In this document: positions 23,534 to 34,689 of the stretch, one piece after another
How positions within the stretch are numbered: the first letter of the stretch is position 1
Layout of the letters: every line of letters starts with the position of its first letter
From: Megalobrama amblycephala
Taxonomy: Eukaryota; Chordata; Actinopteri; Cypriniformes; Xenocyprididae
Reading direction: 5' to 3'
Assembly: GCF_018812025.1 (NCBI RefSeq)
Contig: NC_063054.1
Location: forward strand, 39,629,396-39,693,395
DNA length: 64,000 nt
Translations under genes and position numbers: made by a program
Notes under the pieces: model-generated
What the model was told of the DNA's origin: nothing
The model's input: only the letters and a program-made list of their open reading frames with translations
Databases searched by the model: none

Positions 23534-23865
23534 CCTAATCTGCTACTGCATTGCTGGAGAAAAAAACTTGGAACAGTTCTCAGCTATTAAGAACAAAGAG
23601 ATTTGATGATGCCGTTCCTGTCATTTACATGTCCAACTGTCAAGTAATGAACTCCATGAACCCCTGATCAACTGAGCGCTAGAGTCTCTAAAATTATACT
23701 GTGTTCCAAATTATTATGCAAGTGACATATCAGTAGAATTTCAGTACAATAAACATTCAGATTTTATTTTTTTTAAGAAAGTATTTGTTTGTTTATTTAT
23801 CCATGTCTTTTTAGATAACTGGTATCAATCTCAGACAAAATAATTTGCCAGGTGTACTTAGTTAA

Positions 23866-25302
23866 CACTCTGGAGTCGGCGGTATCGCCGGTGATACCAC
23901 CTCGTTTTTTTTTTCTTACCAGTGTGAAAGAGACTAAAAATACTCTGTCAATTTTGCACATACAATTAAGAGTTATACTCAATTTTAATCTGTGAAATAC
24001 CTTCTTTTATTTGTGTACACACAGAGTAAAAAGAAAATGTTGTGCTTTTTGCAAAATAAAGGAAACTAACATGATGCGTGATCTGTCGTCTCCCTCTGAA
24101 CGAAGTCCAATCTGATAATTCTCAGAAAATGAAGTGTAACTTAGTTAATACTAAAGACAAAAAATGAGGCTTATGTCTAAAGAAACAGTGGAATGTCAGG
24201 TTTTAAATCGTATAAGTCAAATCGAAAACAAAAATTCTCTGTTTATGTAATCTGAATGAAAAGATAGACATATCAGATGTCTGTGAGTCAGCTCATTATC
24301 CACTAAATGTACACAGAGCGCCCTCCGGCTGCAAGTATTAATTGAAAACAGTATAATGTGGCCACGCCCATGGAGCAAGCGCTATTCAGAGGCAAATTCT
24401 GAGGCAATACATGTATTAGAGTCTTAGATCTTTTTAATGATGTATAGTTTGTCAACGGCGCATAAACATTTAGGCTATAGCCTATATAACAAATATAATA
24501 GCCTATATGAAATGCCATAGAGGTAGGCCTAACATAGATGTTCAGATGCTTTGCATCACAGAAATAAGAATTATATTTAAAGTATATTAAAATAAGAACC
24601 ATTATTTGGTTTGAGACTTCTTTTAAAAAAATTATAATAGTAATGCGTCCAAACTTTTGACTGGTACTGTAATTTAACATAGGCCTATACAAAATTTTCT
24701 TTACATGATTTTCAATAATACATGCATGCATGATATCATAAAAATCATTTTTTTTGTCAAGAGTAGACATTATATTAATGTATTCCTGTTATCAGCATGA
24801 TCACAGAGGGTTATTTCGCATAGCCTACCTGGCTGAAAGGGCTCATTATGCGGGTCTTTGTTTTCTCAGGTGTGAATCACAGCATTATTCATGAAGATTC
24901 ACGCTTCCATGTATACTGTGTTTCTTGACAAAAAGTGTCTTACAAAATGTATATATCTATATTGTTTTATATGAATGAGTAGACAGGATAATTTTTACAT
25001 CATTTTGAAAAAAAAAAAAAAGTCTACAACCTCCAATACCCAGATGTCTTGTGAACACATATTTTGTATTTATTTTGTGCCTTATTTCAGTGACTTAAGT
25101 TTTTTGTTTTTCAATAACCACACATAAACGTTATTCCTTCAAAAATGTACATGTACATACATGTTCCTCACATATTATGGTAGCCTAGTTTGTGCTGAAT
25201 ACAGTATAATGACACCTTTTCCATTAATATGTTTATGAACAACTGAAAAAAGGGCATGTCAAAACTTCTCCAGGGCCCCAAAAATCCTCAGACCCCAGAG
25301 GA
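23866..25302. mobile_element. TTAA-flanked element, copy C (1,437 bases)
   Basis: It is flanked by TTAA at 23862-23865 and 25303-25306, with ends CACTCTGGAGTC and GACCCCAGAGGA. Large blocks match copy A at 5978-7468. The insertion site is unbroken in the opposite arm of the host element (near 29034), which gives the empty site. No transposase was seen; the 155-codon - strand frame at 24303-24770 is featureless. Confidence 0.85.
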
Positions 25303-25514
25303 TTAAATGGAAACCCTAATTAAAGAGGTTGTTCCACATTATTAAGCAAGTCACAGTTCTCATGCAATATGAGGAGGAAGAAAGATCTTTCTGAAGATGA
25401 AAAGCATGGAATTGTGCTGATATTGTGTGAAAACTGAATGGAAATTGAATTATCATAAGATCTGTAAGTGATTTAGAGTGCACAGCAGAACTTGGTCAGA
25501 TAAAGGCTTATTAA

Positions 25515-27167
25515 CCTGTTAGCCAGCACCCCTGCTTTTGGAAAATCCCAAGAAATGACATACCAAAACTAAAACAGATACAGTTCATGAACCCTTTGCA
25601 CTAAAAGCATAAGTAAGGTCTCATTTGAAAGCAGACACTTTGCAGTTCATGGTAAACTCATAATTAAGTATTAATTATAGTTAAAAATAGCTTCAAAGTT
25701 TTGAAAAGTTATTAGAAATTTATTTTTATGAAATATATTTATGAAAATAAAAGTGAAGTTGGCCTTGTGGCAATCTAGAAATGCACTGCAGCTGAAGCCA
25801 CATGTCTGACCATGTTACATTTCAAATCTGAAGATGACAAGTTTAAAACTCTGAGTTTTATTACATGTTTTTCAAGACCATGTCATGACCACTTTATTTA
25901 GAAAAGACTCTAAAATGTTAACTGATGTTTATTGTCATCTATTCAAGTGTATTGTCCATATTGGGTTTGTGGTGCTAACTGCCCCATTCAGTTTCAGTCT
26001 CCCCTGAACACATTCACACCTCTCCATCCTGCTTATGGCTCTAATTATTCTTTTCTTTTGTCTATATTATAATTACTGATGTTCTATTCAAGATGATTTA
26101 ATCCCTCATTTCATTCACCAAACTTCTCACTTCACCTTCTTTCAAACTGTATCTAATGCCCTTCGTGGAAAAAAAGACAGAAAAAAAGTGAGCTTTACGA
26201 TTCAAAATGATTTATTTGCATTAGCTCAGAACAGGTGCATCCCTGGGCTCGTAAGCATGTTAGCTAACACATCTTAGCACACCAACAAAACACGACAATG
26301 TATAAGATTAAAGCCACATTTTTACTCCAAACTTACTAGGTTTTAAATAACCTTCTGTGATGTGATGTGGCTTCGGATCAAAAATCAGACAGAAAATATA
26401 TCATTGTATGCTATTCTGCACAATGAGAAAAGCTATCTTGATTAGCATTGCATTATATAAATAATCTACTATTATGAATACCTGACATGGCGTGAAGAAC
26501 ACAGATAATAAACCACATATCGTCACAATCGTGTATTTATTACTTTCAAAAGTGACGTTCTGTATGTTTATATCAATGATTATAGAGATGTCTGGTAGCC
26601 TCTGTTAGTTCCGTGTATGTCACATGATTGCCTCTTGTTCATCATGTGTTATTTGTGGACTAGTGTGCACAGAGCGCCCTCCGGCTGCAGGTATGATTTG
26701 AAAACACAGTAGTCAGTGTATACAGCGCTCATATGATGACAACAGCATGTTTTGGGTAAAAATTGAATAAATATTACTCCTCTGTATAGAAAATTGACAT
26801 AAACGTATGAGAATCCAATATTTATCCAAATGTGCATGCTTTTAAGCTAAAAGCCCTGAGGGATGTTATTTTGTGGAGTATTTTCATGACGATCTCACAG
26901 GAGTTTTTTTCTCAATGGCTGAGGTTGACGCTCATATTTCAATAAAAAGGTAACGACTCCGTTTCTCATATTCATAACTCCCGACGCATATTAACAAATA
27001 ACGGTCACTATATGATGTTGAGAGTAAAATAAAGATTAAAAATTGAAGCTCGAGTCTTAGATCTTTTTAATGATGTATAGTTTGTCAAGGTAATTACATT
27101 AAATCTAACAGTAAATTTGAGCTAATTTAAACAAAGAAGCTTTGGTGTGTCGGCGCACCAGTACAGG
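25515..27167. mobile_element. TTAA-flanked element of a second family (1,653 bases)
   Basis: It is flanked by TTAA at 25511-25514 and 27168-27171. The ends share only CCTGT (left) and ACAGG (right), followed by different sequence, so the terminal repeat is short or worn. The opposite arm of the host (near 27921) is continuous, which confirms the borders. Part of the inside (about 26520-26850) resembles 6430-6840 in copy A, including the GCGCCCTCCGGCTGCA block. Confidence 0.75.
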
Positions 27168-27409
27168 TTAAGGAAAGTTCCTGTCAAAATATTAATTGTA
27201 TTAAAAGGGCAGCTATAAAAAAAAGCCAGTGTTGAGCAGCAAACAGGTATTTGAAGCTGCTGGTATCTCTGGAGTCTTGAGAACCTCTCCATGCAGGCTG
27301 GCAGTTGTGCGTAAAGACGCATTTCAGCCACCACTAGCCAGAGCTCACAAAGAGAAACATTTACAGTGGGTTTAGAAATACATGAAGACTCATTTTTGAA
27401 ATAGTTTTA

Positions 27410-27670
27410 TTCACTGACGAATGCCGTACTATAATGGATGGTCTAAATGGATGGATTTCTTGATGGTTGGTGAATGGCCACCATGTTCCAACAAGACTGC
27501 GACATCAGCAGGGAGCTTGCGGGTGATGATTTGGGCTGGAATATTGGGAAGTGAGATAGAAGGTCCCTTTAGGGTCTCTGAGGGTGTCAAAATGACTTCT
27601 GCAAGGTATGTGTCGTTCATAACTGGCCATTTTCAGCTATGGTATAAAAAGAAGGATAGTGCCTTCTGAA
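27410..27670 (+). pseudogene. Tc1/mariner transposase fragment in the foldback centre
   Basis: Near 27412 one frame reads FTDECRTIMDGLNGW, the first catalytic aspartate region of an IS630/Tc1-type transposase, and a shifted frame reads IWAGILGSEIEGPFRVSEG. Frames break several times within 260 bases, and the N-terminal DNA-binding part and the last catalytic residue are absent. The element could only move with an enzyme supplied by another copy. Confidence 0.7.
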
Positions 27671-28113
27671 ATACAATGCACTATGCACTATCCCATGATG
27701 CAAAAAACACCACAGCAATAAAAATTGTTTGAAAATGTATTTCTACACCCACTGTAAATGTTTCTCTTTGTGAGGTTTGGTTAGTGGTGGCTAAAATGCA
27801 AGGTTCTCAAGACTCCAGAGACACCAGCAGCTTCAAATACCTGTTTGCTGCTCAACACTGGCTTTTTTTATAGCTGCCCCTTTTAATACAATTAACTTGT
27901 TTGACGGAAACTTTCCTTAATAAGCCTTTATCTGACTGAGTTCTGCTGTGCTCTAAATCACTCACAAATCTTATTATATTTCAATAATCTGCATTCAGTT
28001 TTCACACAATATTAGTTTATGCCTTTTGCACAATATTGCACCATTTCATGCTTTTCATCTTCAGAAAGATCTTTCTTCCTCCCCATATTACATGATAACT
28101 GTGACTTGATTAA

Positions 28114-28992
28114 AGGATTAGTTCACTTTTAAATAAACTTTTGCTGATAATTTACTCACCCCCATGTCATCCAAGATGTCAATGTCTTTCTTTCTTCAGT
28201 TGAAAAGAAATTAAGGTTTTTGATGAAAACATTCCAAGATTTTTCTCCATATAATGGACTTCAATGGGCACCAAACGGTTCAAGGTCCAAATGACAGTTT
28301 CAGTGCAGCTTCAAAGGGCTTTAAACGATACCAGACGATGAATAAGGGTCTTATCTACCGAAACGATCTGTCAATTAAAAAAAATAATAAAAAAGTTTAA
28401 GTTTTATAAGCACAAATACTCGCCTTGCTCTGTTCTGTGATGCGCCTTCATGACGTCACATAATATCTTCGTCTGCCCGATGCTTGAGAGGTGTGTGTCG
28501 CCGCAGCAGTTTCTTCCTCTGTGTATTTCGGTTCAAAAAAGTAGGGCAGGGCGAAAAACTCATCTTCTCCTTGAAGTTCAAAAGCGTCCAACATTGTTGT
28601 TTTACCTTTTTTTGTAAACAGCGTTTGACTTGTAAACACTCAGTACTTCCGCCTACGTCAAGCGTGACCTTTTCAATGTAATTGCGTATTAAGTGACGTC
28701 ACAAACGCGCATCGCAGAACAGAGCAAGGCGAGTATTTGTGCTTAAACTTTTTTTTTTTTTTAAATGACCAATCATTTCACTAGATAAGACCCTTATTCC
28801 TCATCTGGTATTGTTTAAAGCCCTTTGAAACTGCACTGAAACTGTCATTTGGACCTTGAACCGTTTGGTGCCCATTGAAGTCCATTATATGGAAAAAAAT
28901 CCCGGAATGTTTTCATCAAAGACATGGACATCTTGGATGACATGGGGGTGAGTAAATATCAGCAAAAGTTTATTTAAAAGTGAACTAATCCT
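28114..28992. mobile_element. TTAA-flanked long-arm inverted repeat element (879 bases)
   Basis: It is flanked by TTAA at 28110-28113 and 28993-28996, with ends AGGATTAGTTCACTTTTAAA and the inverse. The arms are about 345 bases each around a centre of about 200 bases. The empty site is visible in the opposite arm of the host near 25342. The centre holds a short acidic ORF on the - strand. Confidence 0.85.
28448..28639 (-). CDS. Small acidic ORF inside the TTAA foldback element
   Basis: This 63-codon frame includes LDAFELQGEDEFFALPYFFE and EPKYTEEETAAATH. A related block, IQPYMYEPESDPDDEE, occurs in the other TTAA element at about 51712-51870. A similar leader is, from memory, found in transposon-associated and P2X7-like proteins of fish, with a zinc-binding region in a later exon; no such region is seen here. 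The frame may be a first exon or a remnant. The shared PYxxEP motif in two different elements is the only support for coding. Confidence 0.4.
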   Translation of the reverse strand: MFTSQTLFTKKGKTTMLDAFELQGEDEFFALPYFFEPKYTEEETAAATHTSQASGRRRYYVTS

Positions 28993-29353
28993 TTAATAAT
29001 ACGGAACAACCTCTTTAAGTAGGGTTTCCATTTACCTAAGTATACCTGGCAAATTATTTTTTCTGAGATTGATGCCAGTTATCTAAAAAGACATGGATAA
29101 ATAAACAAACAAACACTTTCTTAGAAAAACTAAAATGTGAATGTTTATTGTACTGAAATCCTACTGATTTGTCACTTATGGCACTTATTTGGCACAATAA
29201 TTTGAAACACAGTGTAGACGCATTACCTGTCACCACACCAATTAACATCCTCTCAGTCTTGATCAGAAGAACTTCCTTTTAGGATCTGTTCCAGGTTATA
29301 ACCCCTACCTGATTTTAAAAATGTAATACCATTGTTTTTTTTCCTCTACACAG

Positions 29354-29527
29354 GCTACATAGCTGTAATCTCACTGCTCAGTCCTGTGAAAATGTATCAT
29401 CAGCTATACAATTGTTAAACTCTGTACTGAGAGAGCTAGACATGACTAACAATTGCCTGAATGATTCTGGGATAAAGCTTCTTTCTGATGGACTGAAGAG
29501 TCCAAAGTGTAAACTGGAGATACTGAG
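29354..29527 (+). CDS. NLR-type LRR exon 2 (174 bases)
   Basis: It follows TTCCTCTACACAG and ends CTGAG before GTTTGAG. The 58 codons are open, with [15 protein letters not shown] and LRELDMTNNCLNDSGIK, so it has the same repeat register, phase and length as exons 1 and 3. The leucine spacing fits a ribonuclease-inhibitor-like LRR pair. The site lies 140 bases past the foldback mariner and 86 bases before the next exon. Confidence 0.87.
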
Positions 29528-29613
29528 GTTTGAGTTTGAATGCTTTCATTAGTTTTTTAAATCACTTCTAAGATTTATTCTGTATGAAATTATTTAGTTT
29601 TTTTTCTTTTCAG

Positions 29614-29787
29614 ATTTCCCATATGTAATCTCACTGCTCAGTCTTGTGAGAGTTTGTCATCAGTTTTACAATCCTCAGTCTCTGTTCTGAGAGAGCTGGA
29701 CCTGAGTAACAATGACCTGCAGGATTCAGGAGTGAAGCTGCTTTCTGATGGACTGAAGAATCCTAACTGTCAACTGGAGATACTGAG
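29614..29787 (+). CDS. NLR-type LRR exon 3 (174 bases)
   Basis: It follows TTTCTTTTCAG and ends CTGAG before GTACTA. Its frame, [18 protein letters not shown] and [17 protein letters not shown], is closer to exon 1 than to exon 2, which suggests duplication of exons within the gene or between family members. The intron from exon 2 is only 86 bases, while the intron after it is about 3.4 kb and holds a 1.6-kb transposon and an LTR. Confidence 0.88.
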
Positions 29788-29860
29788 GTACTAAAAATAT
29801 ATCTTCACCTGATGAAGGTCCAGTTACCAAAATTATGTTTTTAAAGATATATATTTTATA

Positions 29861-31459
29861 TGTGACCCCTCACGGAAACCAGGGACACAAGTCGGCAGCA
29901 CAACTATTGCGCAAACTGAGAAAGAAGCGGGTTTTTTTTTTTCAAAATTGGTGATTTTAGTTTTTTTGCAGAATCTGTTAGTTGAGATCACGAAGAAGCA
30001 TCTCTGTGTTTTAGGTAGCAGTATTGGTTTATTTAAAAGCGTACATTTTGAGGTTGAAATCGGCTTGTTTTTCTGGGATTCTATCTCACAGTAGGGGCGT
30101 GTCATTGTCTGTTTGTATTTCCATACTGGAATCGGATACGCCAGCTTTTGTTTCTTTTGTTATTGCCGCCGCCCTCCAAGGGAAGCGTGGCTACTTATTT
30201 ATGCAGCGCTCTGGCCGGCTCTAGCTGATATCAAAATTTAATGAAGATGGACGCCGCAAAGAATTTCGCAGACGAGCTGAACCGTGGCCGTTACACCAAA
30301 AATGTTTTGAAGTACAACATACGGCTGGATTCTTTAGCTGTGGAAAAAAGAGTGTCAGGACATGCGAATTATTGGACATTTAGAGGCAAACAGACGCATA
30401 GTAGTGCAAACTTCAGAGATGGTTACATCCACAAAGAAGACCCCGACAAAGAGAAAGTGTGCCCAAACAACTTATTTCATTGGAGGCAACGAGATCTTTT
30501 CTGTTTCTTATGGGGTGAGTTTCCATAAACATCAAAATTTGTCGTTTTGTGTTCATTCTAAGAACACGTAGGCTACACGTTATCTCATGTGTCTTTTGCT
30601 ATTAGCTAGCTCAGGAGTTTCGTTTTAATTGTAATCGTTAGCATCGTATCACTTGCCAAAAACCCCCATTACTATAATGGGCTTTTAGATGGTAATGTTA
30701 GCATCTGCTATTAATTTGAATAACGCTTCAACTGCTTGAATTGACTGGTGTGAATGACTTAGCTCATGTAAACCTTACTATTCTTGAATTGAATGTGACG
30801 CTAATAATTTTAGCCAGTTACTACTTAATATTCTTAACAAGGATTTAGTAATGTAATAGTAAATGTATCAGATTAAATTCCTACGTAAGTAAAAGTATAA
30901 AGTATCCGTAGCCGTAAAATGTGCGTTATAAGTCAAAAGTAAAAGTATTTATTGAAGAGTTTGATGTACAGGATTTTTTTAATCCTTTGACTCAAACCAG
31001 GTCTAACCACTAACTGAGGTCTAAACCAGGACTATACAGTTATCACAGAATCCTGTTAAAAAAGTCCTAATGTCAAAAAAGATAAATTACTGACATTTAC
31101 AATGCACATTATCCTTTATTATTAATAGTATGCGGTCCGATTTTTCCCGTTGCGTCTGTCGTTGCTATGCAACCATGCAGCTTTACAGGGGTATGGCTTA
31201 TCTAAATGAGATGTAAATGAGCCCTTTTGTCACTCCCAGCAGGTGAGAACAGGCGAGAACTGCAAAATTAGAGGTCATTTTCTGCCCTTTGAGCATTTTT
31301 GAGTGCCTACCTTCAAATGGCCACAACTTCTCCAAATATTATCAGATTTCCATGTGTTACACATCGTTGGAAAGGTTGGAGACTACACTTTCAAAATCTG
31401 TGAATAACTCAAAATGCCCCAGAACCGACTTGTGTCCCTACTTTCCGTGACTGGTCACA
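29861..31459 (+). mobile_element. Inverted-repeat DNA transposon of unknown superfamily, 1.6 kb
   Basis: The ends TGTGACCCCTCACGGAAACC and GTGACTGGTCACA are matched inverted repeats: the right end reads, reversed, TGTGACCAGTCACGGAAAGT, and both continue into GGGACACAAGTCGG. The inside holds one exon-like ORF and otherwise non-coding DNA. No target duplication is clear, and no transposase motif was recognised. Confidence 0.7.
30241..30514 (+). CDS. Exon-like ORF within the 1.6-kb transposon
   Basis: From an ATG at 30241 (a second at 30247) the frame is open for 91 codons to a strong splice donor (TGGG, then GTGAGT, at 30515). The protein starts MKMDAAKNFADELNRGRYTK and contains YWTFRGKQTHSSANF and NNLFHWRQRDLFCFLW; it is basic and aromatic-rich. 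I recognise no domain. It could be the first exon of the element's own protein, with the remainder deleted, or a captured host exon. Codons after the donor stay open only to about 30528, which fits a real exon end better than chance. Confidence 0.45.
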
Positions 31460-31975
31460 CATGCTAGTTCTAATGTGCGGGATCCTTTTTCCTCTTTTTT
31501 TCATAAAAACTAACAAAATGCAATTACTATAAATTATTGTTACATTTTGCCACCGTTTGTGGCATCTGCTCTCAATTGAATGCCAGAAAAGACAAAAACA
31601 ACATTTGCAGGCATGATTTTTTTCCCATATTATTTTATTAGGGGTGTTACTGTTAACCCATTAACGCATGTGATTAATCACTAACATGTTAAAATATTTT
31701 AACGCAAATAATGCAAATAATGCAAATAATGCAAATTTGCTTCTTAAGACAACAAGTTTTTTCAGCCCTAGTTAGTGGAACAAAATCATGAAGAGAATGT
31801 TCATTCGGAGCCATTTTTTGTATTAATTTGATGGTGGATTGCTCTCTCCTACTTTGCAAATCAGGTAGATGTACTGATGTTTTTATAATAATTCATGCTC
31901 ACTTTTGCATGATTACCAGTAAAGCTGCTTGTTCTTTCATACAACCAACTAACAGCACATTTGCATACTCTAGAC
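31460..31975. other. Intronic sequence with short repeat scrap
   Basis: Near 31660-31735 a block of AACGCATGTGATTAATCAC and repeated AATGCAAAT looks like the end of a common fish repeat. Nothing else is supported. Confidence 0.4.
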
Positions 31976-32170
31976 CAGTGTTTCTCAACCCTGGTCCTGG
32001 AGGACCCCCAACACTGCACATTTTGAAAGTCTCCTCTGTCTGACACACTCATTTCAGGTAGTAGAGTTTCTTCTAATAAGCTGATGAGTTGAATCAGGTA
32101 TGTTTAATTAGGGAAAAAGACAAAACCTGCAGTGTTGGGGGTCCTTCAGGACCAGGGTTGTGAAACACTG
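31976..32170. mobile_element. hAT MITE with perfect 8-base target duplication
   Basis: The ends CAGTGTTTCTCAACCCTGGT and the inverse (ending CACTG) are flanked on both sides by CTCTAGAC (31968-31975 and 32171-32178). The length is 195 bases. This is a textbook non-autonomous hAT insertion and still nearly unworn, so comparatively young. Confidence 0.95.
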
Positions 32171-32213
32171 CTCTAGACAGTGTCTTATCACAGAGCAATA
32201 CATACTGACTAGA

Positions 32214-32628
32214 TGTAACGTAACAGCATGACAACAGCGTTGGAGATCCACTTGCAGGCTTTATTAACAAATGTAGTCAGACAAGCAAGGTCAACACCAG
32301 CAAACAGTAACATTACGGGCAAGACAAAAGAGTAATTCACAATACAGGTGAGGGTCAGGGCAGGGAGCAAAAGATCAAACAGTGGGAAATCAGTCCAGAG
32401 GTCAAAAACAAGAACAAGCCAAGACAACTGGGTAAATGCTTGGTAGTGCAGCACAGGCTTACAATACTTCGCCGTGTGTGCGTGAGAGAGTGCATCTTAA
32501 ATAGTCTGTCTGATTGGTGAGTGACAGGTGAGTGACTAATCAGTTCCTAAGTGAGGGATTATGGGAGATGGAGTCCAGTGGGTATCTGGTGTTGAGTAGG
32601 AGAAACAACAAGGATTGGATTCATGACA
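32214..32628 (-). repeat. Gypsy-type LTR on the - strand
   Basis: Read on the - strand it starts TGTCATGAATCC directly after a polypurine tract (AGGGGGGCTC), has a TATTTAAG box and an AATAAA signal near the end, and finishes about GTTACGTTACA. The polypurine tract marks it as a 3' LTR. No internal coding region precedes it at once, so the element is deleted or the LTR is nearly solo. Confidence 0.6.
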
Positions 32629-33157
32629 GAGCCCCCCTACAATGCTACATTAATATTTTTATTATCATTACCAGCCATTTGTTTCATTATTTTAACTTCA
32701 TTTATTACTGTAAATATCCCAATTTCAGCCTTACTGGCCATTGACAATTGGCCCTTGGCCACTGAGTTGTATTTACCGTCACATCCTTGTGGCGGTGGTA
32801 CACATGGCAGTAATAGGCATTTTGGTTGACCACCTGCTGTGCCATGATTAATTGGGGGGGACCTAATGCTGATGAGGTCTAATGGAGTTTTTGAACTACT
32901 GCAATGTGGTCTTTCTAACTTTCGTCTGTCTGGAAACAGCTGCTAAAAATCTACAGGTTGTTTTGTTGGTTTACTTGTCCAGATAGGGGCCCCAAAAGGG
33001 AAAACATCTGTGGGCCTTGCATGGACGAACCCATATGGGTTTAGTGTGGGTCCGCACAGCCATGTTGGCTGGGTAACAGCTACTGCCATTGACTGTGATG
33101 ATGACATCTGATTGCCAAACTAATATCATGTGGACTGTTGTCTGTGTTTGTCTGTAG
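32629..33157. other. Intronic sequence before the last LRR exon
   Basis: AT-rich DNA that ends in GTTTGTCTGTAG, the acceptor of the exon at 33158. The piece at 32690-32830 resembles 12180-12300 (both with CTTGTGGCGG or CTCGTGGCGG), perhaps a short repeat. Confidence 0.4.
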
Positions 33158-33331
33158 ATTGTCTGGCTGTATGGTGACATATGAAGGCTGTCATTATGTG
33201 TCTTCAGCTCTGAGTTCAAACCCCTCACACCTGAGAGAGTTGGATCTGAGCTACAATCACCCAGGAGATTTAGGAGCGAAGCTGCTCTCTGATGCACTCA
33301 ACCACCCAAACTACACTCTGGGCAATCTCAG
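33158..33331 (+). CDS. NLR-type LRR exon 4, terminal-type (174 bases)
   Basis: After GTTTGTCTGTAG the frame is open: LSGCMVTYEGCHYVSSAL, then SHLRELDLSYNHPGDLGAK and HPNYTLGNLR, ending before GTATGC. This variant sequence is the one usually found as the last LRR in fish NLRs, followed by a spacer and B30.2 exon. No B30.2-like frame was found in the remaining 30 kb, where Gypsy and Tc1 sequence takes over. Lack of stops in all four LRR exons argues for recent selection or recent duplication, but the missing partner exons leave the gene's status open. Confidence 0.87.
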
Positions 33332-34689
33332 GTATGCTGAACAGGAATCTTCTTCTTTTTTTTTTTTTTTTTTTTTAAAAAGATGTACATATTTGTCTAG
33401 TTTACTCATGAAACTCTAGAGGGTGCAGGCTGATATGTCCTTTACATGTAATCTGCAAGCAACCACATCATTACTACAAGACACAAGTTGATTGGCCTTT
33501 TGCTGATCCTACAGCCAATGAAATTGCTTAAATAGTATTTTTCAGTGTTTGCTGCAATCTAATCCTGCAGAATGCTTTCAGATTTCCTCCACCTCCGCCA
33601 GCTCCACCTGCCTAGATCTGCTATGGAATTTATGCATGTCTATTTATGTAGCACATATCTTACATGCTCACAACAGTGTCTGTGTATCTATTAGCAGTAG
33701 CCAATCTCTGTCTTTCTCTGTAGTAGCAATAATCATCAGCAGCATAACAGATCTAGTCTGCCAAGACGCAAAAAGGAAGAGGAAGTGACCCGGAAAAGGA
33801 AGTAAAATGGTGCGATATGTAATGGACGCAATGGAGGCAGACAACATTATTATACGTTTTGCTTTTTGCACTATCTTTAAAGGTCAGCAAAACATTGCTT
33901 TCGTAAGGTGGAGAAAAAAGAGTAGAGCCATTAGTGTCATGTGATCACAATTCGTGTCCACCTGAGTTGACGTCATTTGCCTCCATTCCTTTTTCAACGA
34001 CATACGACTCACATTTACTGGGGAATATCTGATTTGACCGCTTACATGGCAGATGCAAATGCACGTATCAGATTTATTTCCACATACGAGTGAGGCCTGA
34101 AACCAATCAGAGAATATCAGAATTCATGCGTTTTTTTCCTGCTTACATGTTCACGTCATACCCGATCTGTGCCACATGAGAGGAAAAAAAATCGGTAATG
34201 TATACAGGTTTTTTTATAAAAGTATATTATATAAAATTATATTTCTTATAATATATTTACAGATTACCTTTTAATACCAACACAATATTTAAAATAAAAA
34301 TAGTAGCAACAACAACCAAAGAAAGTCAGTGGGGAAAACAGTGGGAACAACATTAAGCATGCAACTTCACTTTTGATCAACTTTAGTAGGCTACAACACT
34401 TCGGAGGGGTGCTGACACAAACGCATCGTCCTGGAAGAACACACACACAGAGCCTCGCCTCCCTTGTATTGTGTGGAAGCGGGTTTTTAAAGGATGTGAT
34501 GCCAAGAGAGGAGCAACGGAATCTGGAGCAACGGAGTGAGAGAAACTCGAGAGAGAAAACATACCCACAAATCAGAGTTTAATATTATATACGCCCGAGG
34601 ACGTAAGACCACCCCAATAAGAAACAAACTCCAGTGTTATTACAAGGAAACAAAAAAATAAAGAAAAACTATATCAGCCATCAATGAAA
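33332..34689. other. Sequence after the last LRR exon, no exon found
   Basis: It starts with a T-run at 33355-33377. The block at 33930-34210, with GACGTCATTTG and CACGTCATACC in partial inverted arrangement, looks like a worn inverted-repeat element. No B30.2 exon, FISNA-NACHT exon or RNA gene was recognised. Confidence 0.4.

Larger units (their letters stand above)
23699..29214. mobile_element. Foldback Tc1/mariner element carrying three TTAA insertions
   Basis: The ends TGTGTTCCAAATTATTATGC (left) and their reverse complement (right, near 29190-29214) lie next to TA. Left-arm blocks at 23699-23865, 25307-25514 and 27172 to about 27400 match, inverted, the right-arm blocks at 28997-29214 and about 27725-28113. 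The arms are about 600 bases each, around a centre of about 325 bases with a transposase fragment. Removing the three inserts leaves about 1,535 bases, the normal size for a Tc1/mariner element. Confidence 0.85.
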
